Shown here: piece by piece, positions 17,995-28,388 of the stretch
Layout of the letters: each line of letters opens with the position of its first letter
Numbering within the stretch: position 1 is the first letter of the stretch
Assembly: GCA_030696845.1 (NCBI GenBank)
Contig: JAUYRJ010000057.1
Span: forward strand, 1 to 64,000
Direction of reading: 5' to 3'
Length of the DNA stretch: 64,000 nt
Origin: Polynucleobacter sp.
GTDB lineage: Bacteria; Pseudomonadota; Gammaproteobacteria; Burkholderiales; Burkholderiaceae
Notes under the pieces: generated by a model
Database searches by the model: none
Told to the model about the DNA's origin: nothing
What the model saw: only the letters and a program-made list of their open reading frames with translations
Made by a program: the position numbers and the translations under genes

Positions 17995-19053
17995 ATGATT
18001 AAAGTCGGCATTGTCGGCGGAACAGGTTATACCGGCGTGGAATTACTGCGCCTGTTGGCGCAGCACCCAGAAGTGCAAATCCAGGCGATCACCTCGCGTA
18101 CCGAAGCGGGTATGCCGGTAGCGGAGATGTTTCCCTCTTTGCGTGGCCGCGTTAACTTAGCATTCTCTACGCCCGATACTGCAAAATTGGATCAGTGCGA
18201 TGCGGTGTTTTTCGCCACGCCGCATGGAGTAGCAATGTCGCAAGCGGAATCCTTACTGGCTGCCGGTGTGAAAATATTGGATTTGGCCGCTGACTTTCGT
18301 TTAAAAGATACCACCGAGTTTGAGCAGTGGTACGGCATGCCGCACGCGTGCCCCGCTATTCTGGCCGAGGCAGTTTATGGTCTTCCTGAAATCAATCGTG
18401 CGGCCATCCAAAAGGCGCGGGTTGTGGGTTTGGCAGGGTGCTATCCCACATCGGTGCAGTTGGGTTTTGCGCCCCTCTTGTCACCAAAGTCGACTGGTGG
18501 CAAACGCTGGGTGGATGGATCCCACCTGATCTCCGATTCCAAATCGGGCACATCGGGCGCGGGTCGGAAAGCCGAGGTGGGCACTTTAATGGCGGAGGCG
18601 GGGGATAATTTCAAGGCCTATGCTGTTAAGGGTCATCGCCACACCCCGGAAATTACCCAAGGCCTAAAGGCCATTGCGGGATCCGATGAGATTGGCTTGA
18701 CCTTTGTGCCACACCTCACACCCATGATCCGGGGCATTCATTCCACCTTATATGCCCGCATCACCAAAGAGGGTATGGGGGTAGACTTTCAGGCGGTATA
18801 TGAGCAGTTTTATAAAGATGAGCCCTTTGTGGATGTGATGCCGCCAGGTAGTCATCCTGAAACCAGGTCAGTGCGGGGCAGCAATGGACTCCGCATAGCG
18901 ATCCATCGGCCTGGCAATGGCGATACGCTTGTAATTTTGGTAGTGGAGGATAATTTGGTTAAAGGCGCTTCTGGCCAAGGGGTGCAGTGCATGAATTTGA
19001 TGTTTGGCCTGCCTGAAACCCTGGGTTTAACCCAAATTGCCCTTTCGCCGTAA
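17995..19053 (+). CDS. argC: N-acetyl-gamma-glutamyl-phosphate reductase
   Basis: A 352-residue NADPH-dependent reductase that makes N-acetylglutamate semialdehyde in arginine synthesis. It has the N-terminal nucleotide motif [18 protein letters not shown] (about 3-20), the active-site cysteine in [13 protein letters not shown] (near Cys149), and HRHTPEITQ with [12 protein letters not shown] in the C-terminal domain. Length matches the type found in proteobacteria. GGAG stands before the ATG. It is probably a single gene with its own promoter after the rpsI terminator. Confidence 0.96.
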   Translation: MIKVGIVGGTGYTGVELLRLLAQHPEVQIQAITSRTEAGMPVAEMFPSLRGRVNLAFSTPDTAKLDQCDAVFFATPHGVAMSQAESLLAAGVKILDLAADFRLKDTTEFEQWYGMPHACPAILAEAVYGLPEINRAAIQKARVVGLAGCYPTSVQLGFAPLLSPKSTGGKRWVDGSHLISDSKSGTSGAGRKAEVGTLMAEAGDNFKAYAVKGHRHTPEITQGLKAIAGSDEIGLTFVPHLTPMIRGIHSTLYARITKEGMGVDFQAVYEQFYKDEPFVDVMPPGSHPETRSVRGSNGLRIAIHRPGNGDTLVILVVEDNLVKGASGQGVQCMNLMFGLPETLGLTQIALSP

Positions 19054-19131
19054 GCGGTCTAAATGACCTTACAGCACACCGGACATTTAAAGCCTAAAAT
19101 AGATTATCGTTTTTTGAACTAGGAGTCAGAT

Positions 19132-19506
19132 ATGACACAAGTTGCTAACACCCAGACACAAGATCTTGCAGAGCCACCCATTCCATTGGTGTTTACAGAC
19201 AGTGCTGCTGCGAAAGTGGCCGACCTCATTGCTGAGGAAGGCAATCCTGAACTCAAGCTGCGTGTATTTGTTCAAGGCGGCGGATGTTCTGGCTTTCAAT
19301 ACGGTTTTACCTTTGATGATGCGGTCAATGAAGATGACACTACGTTCGATAAAAACGGCGTGACCTTATTGGTAGACTCCATGAGCTTTCAATACCTCGT
19401 TGGCGCTGAGATTGATTACAAAGAAGACATTAATGGTTCGCAGTTTGTAATTAAAAACCCGAACGCTACTACCACCTGCGGTTGCGGATCGTCTTTCTCG
19501 GCGTAA
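19132..19506 (+). CDS. erpA: Iron-sulfur cluster insertion protein ErpA
   Basis: A 124-residue A-type Fe-S carrier that delivers [4Fe-4S] clusters to apoproteins, essential for respiratory growth in related bacteria. All three cluster-binding cysteines are present: one in [13 protein letters not shown] (near 52) and two in TTCGCGSSF at the C-terminus. Start at the ATG at 19132, preceded by TAGGAG. A terminator for this transcript appears to lie inside the convergent anmK gene. Confidence 0.95.
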   Translation: MTQVANTQTQDLAEPPIPLVFTDSAAAKVADLIAEEGNPELKLRVFVQGGGCSGFQYGFTFDDAVNEDDTTFDKNGVTLLVDSMSFQYLVGAEIDYKEDINGSQFVIKNPNATTTCGCGSSFSA

Positions 19507-19526
19507 CTTTTAGTACGACATTGCAT

Positions 19527-20657
19527 TTAAGCGGGGTAGCAGGCACCTAGAATCCGAGGTCCTTTTGCTCCCGTCACGGCCGGCAGATTTGCTGGCCGTT
19601 TTGTTTTGTGCGCCCATGCAAGCCAAGCAAAGGCTAAGCCTTCCACCAGCTGTGGATCAATGCCCATCGCATCGCTAGTGACGATTGCTAAGCCATTCTT
19701 AAAGAGAGAATCGGCCTTTTCCTTAAATGCATTAAGGAGCGTGGTGTTGCGCGCACCGCCACCACACAAAATCAAGGTGTGCGTCTCGGGTGCGTATTGA
19801 TGTAATGCATTTAATGCGCAATCGCAAGTTAGGCGCAAGATCGTAGCCTGCACATCTTCCGCCTTAAACGGATCAGAGCCAATCTGCTCTTTAAGCCACC
19901 CCAGATGAAAGTCGTCACGACCGGTACTTTTGGGCGGCGTTTTGGAAAAAAATGGATCGGCTAGCATGCGATCCAGGAGGACTTGAATCACATTGCCTTG
20001 AGATGCCCATGCGCCATCGCGATCAAACGCAAGTCCGCGTTGCTCTACAATCCACGCATCCATTAATAGATTTCCTGGACCGCAATCAAATCCGCTCACG
20101 ATACCGTTTTGGGGCAAGAGGGTGAGATTCGCTATGCCGCCGAGGTTGAGAACGGCAACGGTTTTATCGTTAGCAAATTGCTGCGCATGAAAGGCCGGTA
20201 CCAATGGAGCGCCATGACCACCGGCGGCCATATCGCGACTACGAAAATCAGCAATCACATCAATGCCTGTGAGCTCTGCCAGCAAGGCGGGATTAAGGGT
20301 TTGGTGGGTGTAAGCGAGTTCCCGCTCTAAACCTGCTTGATGGCGAATAGTTTGCCCATGCGCACCGATTGCGCTGATATCCGCGGGGGTGTAGTTTGCT
20401 TCGGTAAGGAGCTGATGAACCGCTTGCGCGTAAGCAATAGCAAGGGCATTAGCGGCATGATTTTCCCGCTGGATCTCATTGTCACCCGGACTTTGGAGCG
20501 CTAAGAGCCTATCGCGAAGCTCTGGTGAGAAGGGTTTGCTAACAGCGTGCAGTAAAGTAGTCTCGCCTTTGTCGCCAAGGGTGGCGAGCACGGCATCAAT
20601 CCCATCCAGGCTAGTGCCCGACATAAGGCCAATGTAGAGGGAGGGGGGTGTATTCAT
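19527..20657 (-). CDS. anmK: Anhydro-N-acetylmuramic acid kinase
   Basis: A 376-residue kinase that converts 1,6-anhydro-MurNAc, released from peptidoglycan turnover, to MurNAc 6-phosphate. The N-terminal ASKHA phosphate loop GLMSGTSLDGIDAVLATL (about 11-28) is intact, followed by GAHGQTIRH (near 98), ADFRSRDMAAGGHGAPLVP (near 138), the second phosphate loop VLNLGGIANLT (near 170) and FDCGPGN (near 190). Cell-wall recycling is also represented here by amgK and murU. It is divergent from tyrS. Confidence 0.95.
   Translation of the reverse strand: MNTPPSLYIGLMSGTSLDGIDAVLATLGDKGETTLLHAVSKPFSPELRDRLLALQSPGDNEIQRENHAANALAIAYAQAVHQLLTEANYTPADISAIGAHGQTIRHQAGLERELAYTHQTLNPALLAELTGIDVIADFRSRDMAAGGHGAPLVPAFHAQQFANDKTVAVLNLGGIANLTLLPQNGIVSGFDCGPGNLLMDAWIVEQRGLAFDRDGAWASQGNVIQVLLDRMLADPFFSKTPPKSTGRDDFHLGWLKEQIGSDPFKAEDVQATILRLTCDCALNALHQYAPETHTLILCGGGARNTTLLNAFKEKADSLFKNGLAIVTSDAMGIDPQLVEGLAFAWLAWAHKTKRPANLPAVTGAKGPRILGACYPA
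19576..19607 (+). terminator. Intrinsic terminator of erpA, located inside the anmK coding region
   Basis: A 10-bp stem (ACGGCCGGCA with TGCTGGCCGT, one G-T pair) closes a GATT loop and is followed by TTTTGTTTT on the + strand. It sits about 70 bases after the erpA stop, within the last 30 codons of the oppositely oriented anmK. Confidence 0.75.
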
Positions 20658-20746
20658 GCAGTCTTGGGGCTGTATTCTGAGGAATGCGACAATGGCATTT
20701 TAGTAATGAAAACCTTAATTTAACCGAATCAGCACACAGAATCACC

Positions 20747-21979
20747 ATGGCGGCTAATCCAGAACACAAATACCCACTTACCCCTGACGTTTTTGCGGCT
20801 TTGGAAGTGACCAAACGGGGGTGTGACGAGCTCTTGGTCGAATCCGATTGGATTCAAAAGTTGGCGCGCAGTCAGGCTACGAAGACACCGCTCCGAATTA
20901 AATTGGGTTTAGATCCTACGGCACCCGATATTCATCTGGGGCATACCGTAGTACTGAATAAGCTACGGCAATTGCAGGATTTAGGCCATACCGTAATTTT
21001 CTTGATTGGGGATTTTACGAGCATGATTGGCGACCCCTCCGGCCGAAATGCGACTCGCCCCCCGTTGACGGCGGAAGCGATTGCGGAAAATGCCCAAACC
21101 TATTACAAGCAAGCTAGTCTGGTGTTGGATCCCAGCAAAACTGAAGTGCGCTACAACAGTGAATGGTGCGATCCGCTGGGTGCACGCGGCATGATTCAAC
21201 TCGCAGCCCGCTATACCGTCGCACGCATGCTCGAGCGCGATGACTTTACGAAGCGCTACCGTTCAGGAGTGCCGATTTCCGTACATGAGTTTTTATACCC
21301 GCTGATGCAGGGTTATGACTCCGTTGCCCTCAAAAGCGATTTAGAGTTGGGCGGCACTGACCAGAAATTTAATTTACTTGTTGGCCGTGAATTGCAACGG
21401 GAATACGGTCAAGAGCCGCAGTGCATCTTAACCATGCCTTTGCTTGTGGGGCTGGACGGCGTTGAGAAGATGAGTAAGTCCAAAGCCAATTACGTTGGTA
21501 TTAGTGAGCAGCCAAGCGAGATGTTTGGCAAGCTCATGAGTATCTCGGATGAATTGATGTGGGACTATTTCACATTATTGTCTTTTAGACCACTTTCAGA
21601 AATTGATCTCATGAAAAAAGAAGTAGCGGCAGGGCGCAATCCACGCGATTGCAAAGTGCTATTGGGTCAAGAGATAGTGGCGCGCTTTCATTCTCAAGCG
21701 GCTGCAGAGAAAGCCTTAGAGGACTTTAATCACCGCGCCAAGGGAGGCATTCCAGATGATGTTCCCGAGGTGACATTGAGTGGCGCGCCTTTGGGCATTA
21801 CCGCATTGATCAAAATGGCTGGCTTAGCCCCATCCAATGCGGAAGCCAATCGCAATATTGAGCAGGGCGGCGTACGAATTGACGGTACTGTGGTGAGTGA
21901 TAAAGCCTTGCAGGTAGCGGCAGGATCATTTGTGTTGCAAGTCGGCAAACGCCGCTTTGTGAAGGTAAGGCTAAGCTAA
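20747..21979 (+). CDS. tyrS: Tyrosine--tRNA ligase
   Basis: A 410-residue class I TyrRS. The HIGH-type signature appears as [16 protein letters not shown] (near 62) and the KMSKS loop as [11 protein letters not shown] (near 241). The anticodon-binding C-terminus ends in an S4-like RNA-binding domain (about 345-410, [12 protein letters not shown]). The open frame extends up to an ATG at 20684, but I start at 20747 because the extra 21 residues are not family-like and would occupy the anmK/tyrS promoter gap. Convergent with ruvB, six bases apart. Confidence 0.95.
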   Translation: MAANPEHKYPLTPDVFAALEVTKRGCDELLVESDWIQKLARSQATKTPLRIKLGLDPTAPDIHLGHTVVLNKLRQLQDLGHTVIFLIGDFTSMIGDPSGRNATRPPLTAEAIAENAQTYYKQASLVLDPSKTEVRYNSEWCDPLGARGMIQLAARYTVARMLERDDFTKRYRSGVPISVHEFLYPLMQGYDSVALKSDLELGGTDQKFNLLVGRELQREYGQEPQCILTMPLLVGLDGVEKMSKSKANYVGISEQPSEMFGKLMSISDELMWDYFTLLSFRPLSEIDLMKKEVAAGRNPRDCKVLLGQEIVARFHSQAAAEKALEDFNHRAKGGIPDDVPEVTLSGAPLGITALIKMAGLAPSNAEANRNIEQGGVRIDGTVVSDKALQVAAGSFVLQVGKRRFVKVRLS

Positions 21980-21985
21980 TTTAGA

Positions 21986-23056
21986 CTAGGCGAGTAAGTC
22001 AAGATTCGCGCTTGGCGGCGCGATTCCAAAGTGCGCGTAAGCTAAGCGAGTTGCGATCCGACCCCGTGAGGTGCGCTGCAAGTACCCCTGCTGAATTAAG
22101 TAGGGTTCTAGAACATCTTCAATGGTGTCACGCTCTTCGCCAATAGCCGCTGCGAGATTATCAATACCAACGGGACCGCCATCAAACTTATGCAAAATGG
22201 CTTCGAGCAGTTTGCGGTCCATCACATCGAATCCACTGGGATCCACATCGAGCATGGCTAATGCCGCATCGGCCATCGCCTTAGTAATAACGCCGGTGCC
22301 TTTGACTTCAGCAAAATCACGAACGCGCCGCAGTAAGCGATTGGCAATCCGCGGGGTGCCGCGGGCGCGCTTGGCGATTTCACTGGCACCGCTCGGATCA
22401 ATTTTTGCTTTTAGTAAATTTGCCGAGCGCTCGACAATCAATGTGAGTTCATCGGTCGTATAAAACTCTAGGCGCGCCACAATCCCAAAGCGATCGCGTA
22501 GGGGGTTGGTCAGCATGCCTGCGCGTGTAGTGGCGCCAATTAAAGTGAAGGGCTTGAGATCCAGTTTGACGCTGCGTGCTGCAGGCCCTTCACCGATCAT
22601 AATATCGAGTGCATAGTCTTCCAAGGCGGGGTACAGAATCTCCTCCACAACCGGCGATAGGCGATGAATTTCATCGATAAATAAAACATCATTCGCTTCT
22701 AGATTCGTGAGTAATGCCGCTAGATCACCCGGGCGGTCCAGTACGGGCCCGCTAGTTTGGCGTAAGTTCACCCCCAGTTCGCGGGCAATAATATGGGCTA
22801 AGGTCGTTTTACCAAGACCAGGTGGCCCAAAGAGGAGTACATGATCTAAGGCTTCGTTGCGCGCGCGGGTGGCGCTAATAAAAATCTCTAGCTGGGACCG
22901 GGCTTTGGTTTGTCCGACATATTCATCCAGCTGGCGTGGGCGTAAGGCGCGCTCGAATACCGCCTCTGAATTGCCTGCTGAACCGCTGACCAAGCGATCG
23001 CTTTCCGCTGGGAGGTCTTCGGGAAGTGCGCTGAGATCGTCAGTATGAATAGCCAT
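21986..23056 (-). CDS. ruvB: Holliday junction branch migration ATPase RuvB
   Basis: A 356-residue AAA+ motor that drives branch migration with RuvA at Holliday junctions. Walker [10 protein letters not shown] is at about 77-85, Walker [11 protein letters not shown] near 128, sensor 1 [18 protein letters not shown] near 175, and the C-terminal winged-helix DNA-binding domain covers about 270-350 ([14 protein letters not shown]). It is the last gene of the - strand run ruvC-ruvA-ruvB, 27 bases after ruvA. Confidence 0.97.
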   Translation of the reverse strand: MAIHTDDLSALPEDLPAESDRLVSGSAGNSEAVFERALRPRQLDEYVGQTKARSQLEIFISATRARNEALDHVLLFGPPGLGKTTLAHIIARELGVNLRQTSGPVLDRPGDLAALLTNLEANDVLFIDEIHRLSPVVEEILYPALEDYALDIMIGEGPAARSVKLDLKPFTLIGATTRAGMLTNPLRDRFGIVARLEFYTTDELTLIVERSANLLKAKIDPSGASEIAKRARGTPRIANRLLRRVRDFAEVKGTGVITKAMADAALAMLDVDPSGFDVMDRKLLEAILHKFDGGPVGIDNLAAAIGEERDTIEDVLEPYLIQQGYLQRTSRGRIATRLAYAHFGIAPPSANLDLLA

Positions 23057-23083
23057 GTCGACAGTGTATTCGTTTCGTAATAA

Positions 23084-23665
23084 TTAAACTTTGGATAAAT
23101 ACTGCAAGCCCTGACGAATGCCTTCGGATACCGATGCATCAGGGGCAATTTGCTTGAGCGCCAGTAGCGCTTCTTTTTCAGAGTAGCCCAAAGCCAGCAA
23201 TGCTTGTAGGACTTCGCTGCTGGATTCTGTGTTGGCACTAGCGCCAATATCAGCACCTAAATCCGGCCCTAATTTGCCTTTGAGTTCCAATAAAAGACGC
23301 TCAGCGGTTTTTTTGCCAATGCCTGGAACCTGGGTAAAGCGAACCGGTTCTTGTAAGGCAATAGCCTGGACCAGTTCGTTGACGCTCATGCCGGATAAAA
23401 CAGCAAGAGCCGTGCGTGATCCCACCCCGCTAATTTTAATCAGCGCCCGAAATGCTTCCCGCTCCGATTCGGTTGCAAAACCAAACAACTGCTGTGCATC
23501 TTCGCGTACCTGGAAGTGCGTGAGTAGGGTGATGGTGTTGTTTACCGCTGGAAGCTGGTAGAGGGTGCTCATGGGCACGTCAACCTCATACCCAACCCCA
23601 TGGCAATCGACCACTAAGCGCGGCGGGTGGATGGCGATTAAAGTACCTTGAATGCGTCCAATCAT
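23084..23665 (-). CDS. ruvA: Holliday junction branch migration protein RuvA
   Basis: A 193-residue junction-binding protein that forms tetramers and loads RuvB. It has the N-terminal OB fold ([20 protein letters not shown]), two helix-hairpin-helix motifs ([19 protein letters not shown] and [18 protein letters not shown], about 72-125) and the C-terminal RuvB-contacting helix bundle (about 150-190). I start at the ATG at 23665 because MIGRIQG is the invariant N-terminus; a longer frame open to 23767 would overlap ruvC. It lies 10 bases after ruvC. Confidence 0.97.
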   Translation of the reverse strand: MIGRIQGTLIAIHPPRLVVDCHGVGYEVDVPMSTLYQLPAVNNTITLLTHFQVREDAQQLFGFATESEREAFRALIKISGVGSRTALAVLSGMSVNELVQAIALQEPVRFTQVPGIGKKTAERLLLELKGKLGPDLGADIGASANTESSSEVLQALLALGYSEKEALLALKQIAPDASVSEGIRQGLQYLSKV

Positions 23666-23675
23666 GATGGTGATC

Positions 23676-24185
23676 TTAACCTTTACTGTTCGGGTGGGGT
23701 TTGAGTGCGGCAGGCAGCCGGTAATGGTGGGCTGCGCATATGGCGACACCAAGGGCATCCGATGCATCGGTGCCCGGAGCGCGACTTAGGCGCAAGAGGC
23801 GCTTGACCATTTCCTGCACTTGAGGTTTTGTAGCCCGACCTGTTCCTACTATCGATTGTTTTACCCGCAATGCGCTGTACTCGGCGACACTCAGCTTTGC
23901 AGATACCAGCGCCGCGATGACCGAACCTCTAGCTTGACCGAGCATCAGGGTAGAGCGCGGGTTGACATTTAAAAACACCTCTTCAATAGCAGCCAATTCA
24001 GGCTGGTAAGTGTCGAGTACTTCCTTAACGCCGCTATACAGTGTGCCTAGACGCTCTGGCAAACCCCGCTTGGGATCACCGCTCTCGATTATTCCAGAAG
24101 CAACATAGGTCATGGTCTGGCCATTGACATCAATGATGCCAAAGCCTGTTGTTCGAAGTCCAGGATCGATTCCTATCCAGCGCAT
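23676..24185 (-). CDS. ruvC: Crossover junction endodeoxyribonuclease RuvC
   Basis: A 169-residue Holliday junction resolvase. The four acidic catalytic positions are present: Asp7 in [11 protein letters not shown], the Glu in AAIEEVFL (68/69), and Asp140 and Asp143 in [17 protein letters not shown]. Length is normal. It is the first of the ruvCAB genes, 24 bases after purH on the - strand, the usual betaproteobacterial arrangement. Confidence 0.97.
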   Translation of the reverse strand: MRWIGIDPGLRTTGFGIIDVNGQTMTYVASGIIESGDPKRGLPERLGTLYSGVKEVLDTYQPELAAIEEVFLNVNPRSTLMLGQARGSVIAALVSAKLSVAEYSALRVKQSIVGTGRATKPQVQEMVKRLLRLSRAPGTDASDALGVAICAAHHYRLPAALKPHPNSKG

Positions 24186-24209
24186 GGGAGTGGTGTAGTC
24201 CGGCGTCTT

Positions 24210-25790
24210 TTAGTGACGGAAGTGACGAGTGCCGGTAAAGATCATGGCAATGCCATGCTCATTAGCCGCAGCAATAATTTCCTCATCGCGCATACTGCCG
24301 CCCGGCTGAATCGCGCATGTTGCGCCTGCCGAAACCACCACATCTAAGCCATCTCGAAATGGAAAAAATGCATCACTGGCGACTGCAGAGGATTTCAGGC
24401 TGAGCCCAGCATTTTCTGCTTTGATGCTTGCCATCCGGGCCGAGTCAACGCGACTCATTTGGCCGGCGCCAATACCTAAGGTCATGCCATTGGCGCAATA
24501 CACAATCGCATTGGACTTCACAAATTTAGCCACGCGCCAGGCGAACATCATATCGGCTAATTCGGTAGCGCTTGGCTGACGTTGGGATACAACACGTAAT
24601 TCGGATTGAGTGACGTTTTTAAAATCAGGGGACTGAACCAGTAAGCCGCCACCAACGCGTTTCATATCAAAGGAATTGAACATGGTTCCAAGTGGGATTT
24701 CCAGTAGGCGTACATTTTGTTTGTTTGTAAACAAGGCTTTCGCTTCCGCCGTAAAGTGCGGGGCAATCAATACCTCGACAAATTGCTTTGCGATTGCCTC
24801 GGCTGCCGCAGCATCGCATGGCACATTAAGCGCAATAATGCCGCCAAAGGCGGAGCTGGGATCGGTCTTAAAGGCTTTTTGATAGGCCTCTAGCGCGCTT
24901 TTGCCGGTAGCTACGCCACACGGATTAGCGTGCTTGATGATGACGCAGGCTGCGGGAGCGTTTGGGTCTGAAGAAAAGCTTTTCACGCATTCCCACGCCG
25001 CATCCGAATCCGCAATGTTGTTGTACGACAATTCCTTACCTTGAATTTGATGGTAATTAGCAAGGGCGCCAGCAACCGGAATGGTGTCGCGATAGAAGGC
25101 CGCAGATTGATGGGGGTTCTCGCCATAACGCATCTCCTGCACTTTGTTAAAAGCCAAATGGAGTGTTTCAGGATAGAGAGAGCGCTGGGCATGGGCCAAG
25201 TCGCTGCCTAGGGATGACAGGTAATTGGCGATCGCGCCATCGTATTGGGCAGTATGCGCAAATACTTTTTTTGCAAGGCGTAAATTGGTTTCATACGAAA
25301 CCGCGTTTTGATGGGCCTTCATCTCAGTTAAGATCGGCTCATAGTCTTCAGGCGAAATTAAGACAGTGACATCCTGATGGTTTTTCGCGGCTGCCCGCAG
25401 CATGGCGGGTCCGCCAATATCAATGTTTTCAATTGCTTCATCAAAAGAGCAATTTTCTTTTGCTACAGTTTGGTTAAAGGGGTAGAGATTAATCACCAGC
25501 ATATCGATGGTTTGTATGCCATGCGCGGCAATTGCATCCATGTGGTCTTTCGAATCCCGCCGTGCAAGCAAACCACCATGCACCATGGGGTGCAGTGTTT
25601 TGACGCGACCATCTAGCATTTCTGGGAACTCGGTTAGAGCAGACACCTCAATGACCGGCAGCTGATTTTCCGCCAGGAGTTTTGCGGTGCCCCCAGTTGA
25701 AATCAGTTTCACCCCCATTGCGTGTAGTGCTTGTGCGAACGGCACAATGCCATTTTTATCGGATACGGATAGAAGTGCGGTACGGATCAT
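24210..25790 (-). CDS. purH: Bifunctional AICAR formyltransferase / IMP cyclohydrolase
   Basis: A 526-residue enzyme for the last two steps of IMP synthesis. The N-terminal cyclohydrolase (about 1-195) shows [28 protein letters not shown] and VVINLYPF-type [11 protein letters not shown]. The C-terminal transformylase (about 200-526) shows [30 protein letters not shown], the catalytic [11 protein letters not shown] (Lys-His) and the final [20 protein letters not shown]. Length is standard. It is preceded by the small fis gene. Confidence 0.97.
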   Translation of the reverse strand: MIRTALLSVSDKNGIVPFAQALHAMGVKLISTGGTAKLLAENQLPVIEVSALTEFPEMLDGRVKTLHPMVHGGLLARRDSKDHMDAIAAHGIQTIDMLVINLYPFNQTVAKENCSFDEAIENIDIGGPAMLRAAAKNHQDVTVLISPEDYEPILTEMKAHQNAVSYETNLRLAKKVFAHTAQYDGAIANYLSSLGSDLAHAQRSLYPETLHLAFNKVQEMRYGENPHQSAAFYRDTIPVAGALANYHQIQGKELSYNNIADSDAAWECVKSFSSDPNAPAACVIIKHANPCGVATGKSALEAYQKAFKTDPSSAFGGIIALNVPCDAAAAEAIAKQFVEVLIAPHFTAEAKALFTNKQNVRLLEIPLGTMFNSFDMKRVGGGLLVQSPDFKNVTQSELRVVSQRQPSATELADMMFAWRVAKFVKSNAIVYCANGMTLGIGAGQMSRVDSARMASIKAENAGLSLKSSAVASDAFFPFRDGLDVVVSAGATCAIQPGGSMRDEEIIAAANEHGIAMIFTGTRHFRH

Positions 25791-25835
25791 AAGAGTATCA
25801 AGTGAATAGAAAAAATACGGAAATGGAGATCGGCA

Positions 25836-26072
25836 TTAAATGAGCTTATGCTCAACCAACTTCTTGTGAAGGGTGTTGCGATTAATACCAAGGTATTGCG
25901 CTGCTAGCGATTGATTCTGATGGGTGTGGCGCATCACGAGCTCAAGCATCGGTTTTTCCACTACGCTCAGTACCATGGCATAAATATCCGATGGTGGATT
26001 ACCGTTTAGGTCGTTTAAGTAACGTTGCAATTGTGCTTCAATGCATTCGCTAATGGGGTGTTTATTGGGCAT
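25836..26072 (-). CDS. fis: Fis-family DNA-binding protein
   Basis: A 78-residue nucleoid-associated or regulatory protein. The C-terminal helix-turn-helix is clear (NQSLAAQYLGINRNTLHKKLVEHKL, about 53-77), and the N-terminal part fits the Fis dimerisation helices. Betaproteobacterial Fis proteins are shorter than the 98-residue Escherichia coli protein. The gene lies 12 bases after dusB, and the dusB-fis pairing is conserved across beta- and gammaproteobacteria, which supports the name. Confidence 0.92.
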   Translation of the reverse strand: MPNKHPISECIEAQLQRYLNDLNGNPPSDIYAMVLSVVEKPMLELVMRHTHQNQSLAAQYLGINRNTLHKKLVEHKLI

Positions 26073-26084
26073 GATTCAGGGTGG

Positions 26085-27101
26085 TTAAGCGGCTTCTAAA
26101 AACAATAGGCGATCCGAATGGGATTTCATTTCATCAAAAAAATCATTCACCATTTGCAATTGGGTTTTGCAATCATCGGCGGTATTCATGCGTTGACGAA
26201 ACGCATGCGAGCCACGCAAGCCTTTGCAGTACCAGCCAATGTGTTTGCGCGCAGTTCTTAGACCGACGTATTCACCATAAAACGCGTAGTGATCCAGCAA
26301 ATGCTCGTTCATGATGGCCTGAATTTCAATAATCTCAGGCGTAGGTAATGTATTACCCGTTTGTAAGTAGTGATCAATTTCCCGAAAAATCCAAGGACGT
26401 CCTTGCGCCGCCCTACCAATCATGATGGCATCAGCACCGGTTGTAGTTAAAACCAATGCTGCTTTTTCTGGGGTGTGAATATCGCCATTGGCGACTACCG
26501 GAATCTGGACTGCGGATTTCACTGCAGTAATCGTTTCATATTCCGCCTCTCCGTGATAGAGGTCGGCGCGAGTGCGACCATGAACCGTTAGCATACTAAT
26601 GCCAGACTGTTCGGCAAGCCTTGCAATCGCTAACGCGTTTTTATGTTCGCGATCCCATCCCGTCCGAATTTTCAATGTCACCGGAACGGCGTCAGGCCCG
26701 GTGCCAACTGCGTGTACAACCGCTTCCAGAATCTGCTGCACTAAAGGCTCGTCACGCAATAAAGCGGAACCCGCTGCCACGTTGCATACCTTTTTGGCCG
26801 GGCATCCCATATTGATATCAATAATTTGGGCGCCATGATCAACGTTGAGTTTAGCCGCCGCCGCCATCATGCCTGGATCGGCACCGGCAATTTGCACGGC
26901 AATCGGTTTGAATTCACCCTGATGATTAGCGCGGCGTTGCGTTTTTTCACTATTCCATAACAGGGCATTGGATGCAATCATTTCGGATACCGCATAACCA
27001 GCACCTAATTTTTTGCACAGTTGGCGAAAAGGGCGATCAGTCACCCCGGCCATAGGGGCCACGAAGAGTCGATTGGCTAACTGGTGCGGACCGATTTTCA
27101 T
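26085..27101 (-). CDS. dusB: tRNA-dihydrouridine synthase B
   Basis: A 338-residue FMN/NADPH enzyme that reduces uridine to dihydrouridine in the tRNA D-loop. It has the conserved start MKIGPHQLANRLFVAPMAGVTDRPFR, the catalytic cysteine in MGCPAKKVCNVAAGSALL (near 101), the FMN-binding histidine in TVHGRTR (near 170) and the C-terminal helical tRNA-binding domain with RKHIGWYCKG. The frame is open to 27161, but I use 27101 because the DusB N-terminus begins there. The stop lies 12 bases before fis. Confidence 0.95.
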   Translation of the reverse strand: MKIGPHQLANRLFVAPMAGVTDRPFRQLCKKLGAGYAVSEMIASNALLWNSEKTQRRANHQGEFKPIAVQIAGADPGMMAAAAKLNVDHGAQIIDINMGCPAKKVCNVAAGSALLRDEPLVQQILEAVVHAVGTGPDAVPVTLKIRTGWDREHKNALAIARLAEQSGISMLTVHGRTRADLYHGEAEYETITAVKSAVQIPVVANGDIHTPEKAALVLTTTGADAIMIGRAAQGRPWIFREIDHYLQTGNTLPTPEIIEIQAIMNEHLLDHYAFYGEYVGLRTARKHIGWYCKGLRGSHAFRQRMNTADDCKTQLQMVNDFFDEMKSHSDRLLFLEAA

Positions 27102-27180
27102 AAATGCCGTGGCGTTAATGGAATAGTGAACGAGGGGAGATGCAGACGCAGGGCACTCCATTGTAGCGTAGGCAAGACGT

Positions 27181-27205
27181 AATCTGCCTAAATTTTAAGC
27201 AGATT
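27181..27205. repeat. Inverted repeat between ubiH and dusB
   Basis: AATCTGC (27181-27187) and GCAGATT (27199-27205) form a perfect 7-bp inverted repeat separated by an AT-rich 11-base spacer that is itself partly symmetrical and contains TAAAAT on the - strand. There is no T run, so it looks like an operator over a -10 element rather than a terminator. Function unknown. Confidence 0.4.
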
Positions 27206-27215
27206 CGGGGTTGGG

Positions 27216-28388
27216 CTAGCGCCGTCCAAACATCATTTGACGGGCAAGGCGGGTTTTAAGGGGTGGCAACCATTGCAGCAAGGAAAGGGCCGCGCCGCGA
27301 GCCGCAACAACCGGGGCTAAGGGCGATGTAAAAACCCGAGCTAAAAAGTCAGTTATGCCTATTGTGGTTTTGCGATCGGCTTGCCTGCTTAATGCGTAGT
27401 GATGCAAAGCTTGTTCAATCGCATTACGCGACTTACTGGAGTGGGGGTGTTTTGAAAACAGATCGCTGAGTTGCTCCGCGAGCAAGTACGCATCTCGTAA
27501 ACCCAAGTTCAACCCTTGTCCGGCAACGGGATGCAGCGCCTGCGCCGCATTACCGATCCAAACTTCATTGGACTGTACTATTTCTTTGCGGTAATTTAGA
27601 CCTAAGGGGTAAAGACGACGGTCGCGAATCGATTTAAATTGCCCCAAGCGTGAACCAAACATCGCTTGCAGTTCCCTCAAAAAATCCGCATCCGAGATGC
27701 CGTTTAATCGCTCTGCGTTTTCGGGCGAGCTGCACCACACCATGTTCAATGTATTTTTGCCATAGTGACTAGGCAATAAGGCAAGGGGGCCTTCGGAGGT
27801 AAAGCGCTCCCACGCATGGTGGGCAAGCGCATTATCCACTTCAACCAAGCCCACTAAGGCCGATTGACGATAATCGCGCCCTGACTCTACCCAGTCTTGT
27901 TGGGTAAAAAGGCCGCCTTCAGCATGCACCATGCAGCGTGCATTCGATGGCGTTGATAGATCGGATGGACTGGTGTGCAACCAACTGAAGTGGGGCGCTT
28001 TGGGTTGTAGCGCGCGTAAAGCCTGCCGCAATGCGAGGTGAATATCGCGGTAGCGCACAATATGACCTAAGGCGGCTTGACCTAATTCTTCCCGGGTCAT
28101 CAGCGCGCGACCAAATTGACCCACTTGCGAAACGTGCACTGAATGGATTGCGCAGGAATCGCTAGGCCAGGCATTGATGGTATCAAGCAGCAATTTACTA
28201 CCATGGGATAAGGCAATCCCACGGGTATCGCTCGCAATCAATTCCGAATCGTTTAGCGGGTTTCGATCGATTAATTGCAGCGATAGTTCAGGAAACTTCT
28301 GCAGGCACCATGCTGCGCAGGCGAGACCAACCGGACCTCCGCCAATGATTTGCACATCGATTGAACTCGTTGCAGAAGCTGTCATCAT
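27216..28388 (-). CDS. ubiH: UbiH/UbiF/VisC-family FAD-dependent monooxygenase
   Basis: A 390-residue flavin hydroxylase of the ubiquinone pathway. The N-terminal dinucleotide motif IIGGGPVGLACAAWCLQ (about 13-29), DTRGIALSHGS (about 53-63) and the C-terminal FAD-binding WIGNAAQALHPVAGQGLNLG (near 283-302) are clear. Which of the three ring positions it hydroxylates cannot be told from sequence, because betaproteobacterial members are hard to sort; UbiH is the conventional label. Its ATG overlaps the pepP stop by four bases, as in the familiar pepP-ubiH pair. Confidence 0.85.
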   Translation of the reverse strand: MMTASATSSIDVQIIGGGPVGLACAAWCLQKFPELSLQLIDRNPLNDSELIASDTRGIALSHGSKLLLDTINAWPSDSCAIHSVHVSQVGQFGRALMTREELGQAALGHIVRYRDIHLALRQALRALQPKAPHFSWLHTSPSDLSTPSNARCMVHAEGGLFTQQDWVESGRDYRQSALVGLVEVDNALAHHAWERFTSEGPLALLPSHYGKNTLNMVWCSSPENAERLNGISDADFLRELQAMFGSRLGQFKSIRDRRLYPLGLNYRKEIVQSNEVWIGNAAQALHPVAGQGLNLGLRDAYLLAEQLSDLFSKHPHSSKSRNAIEQALHHYALSRQADRKTTIGITDFLARVFTSPLAPVVAARGAALSLLQWLPPLKTRLARQMMFGRR

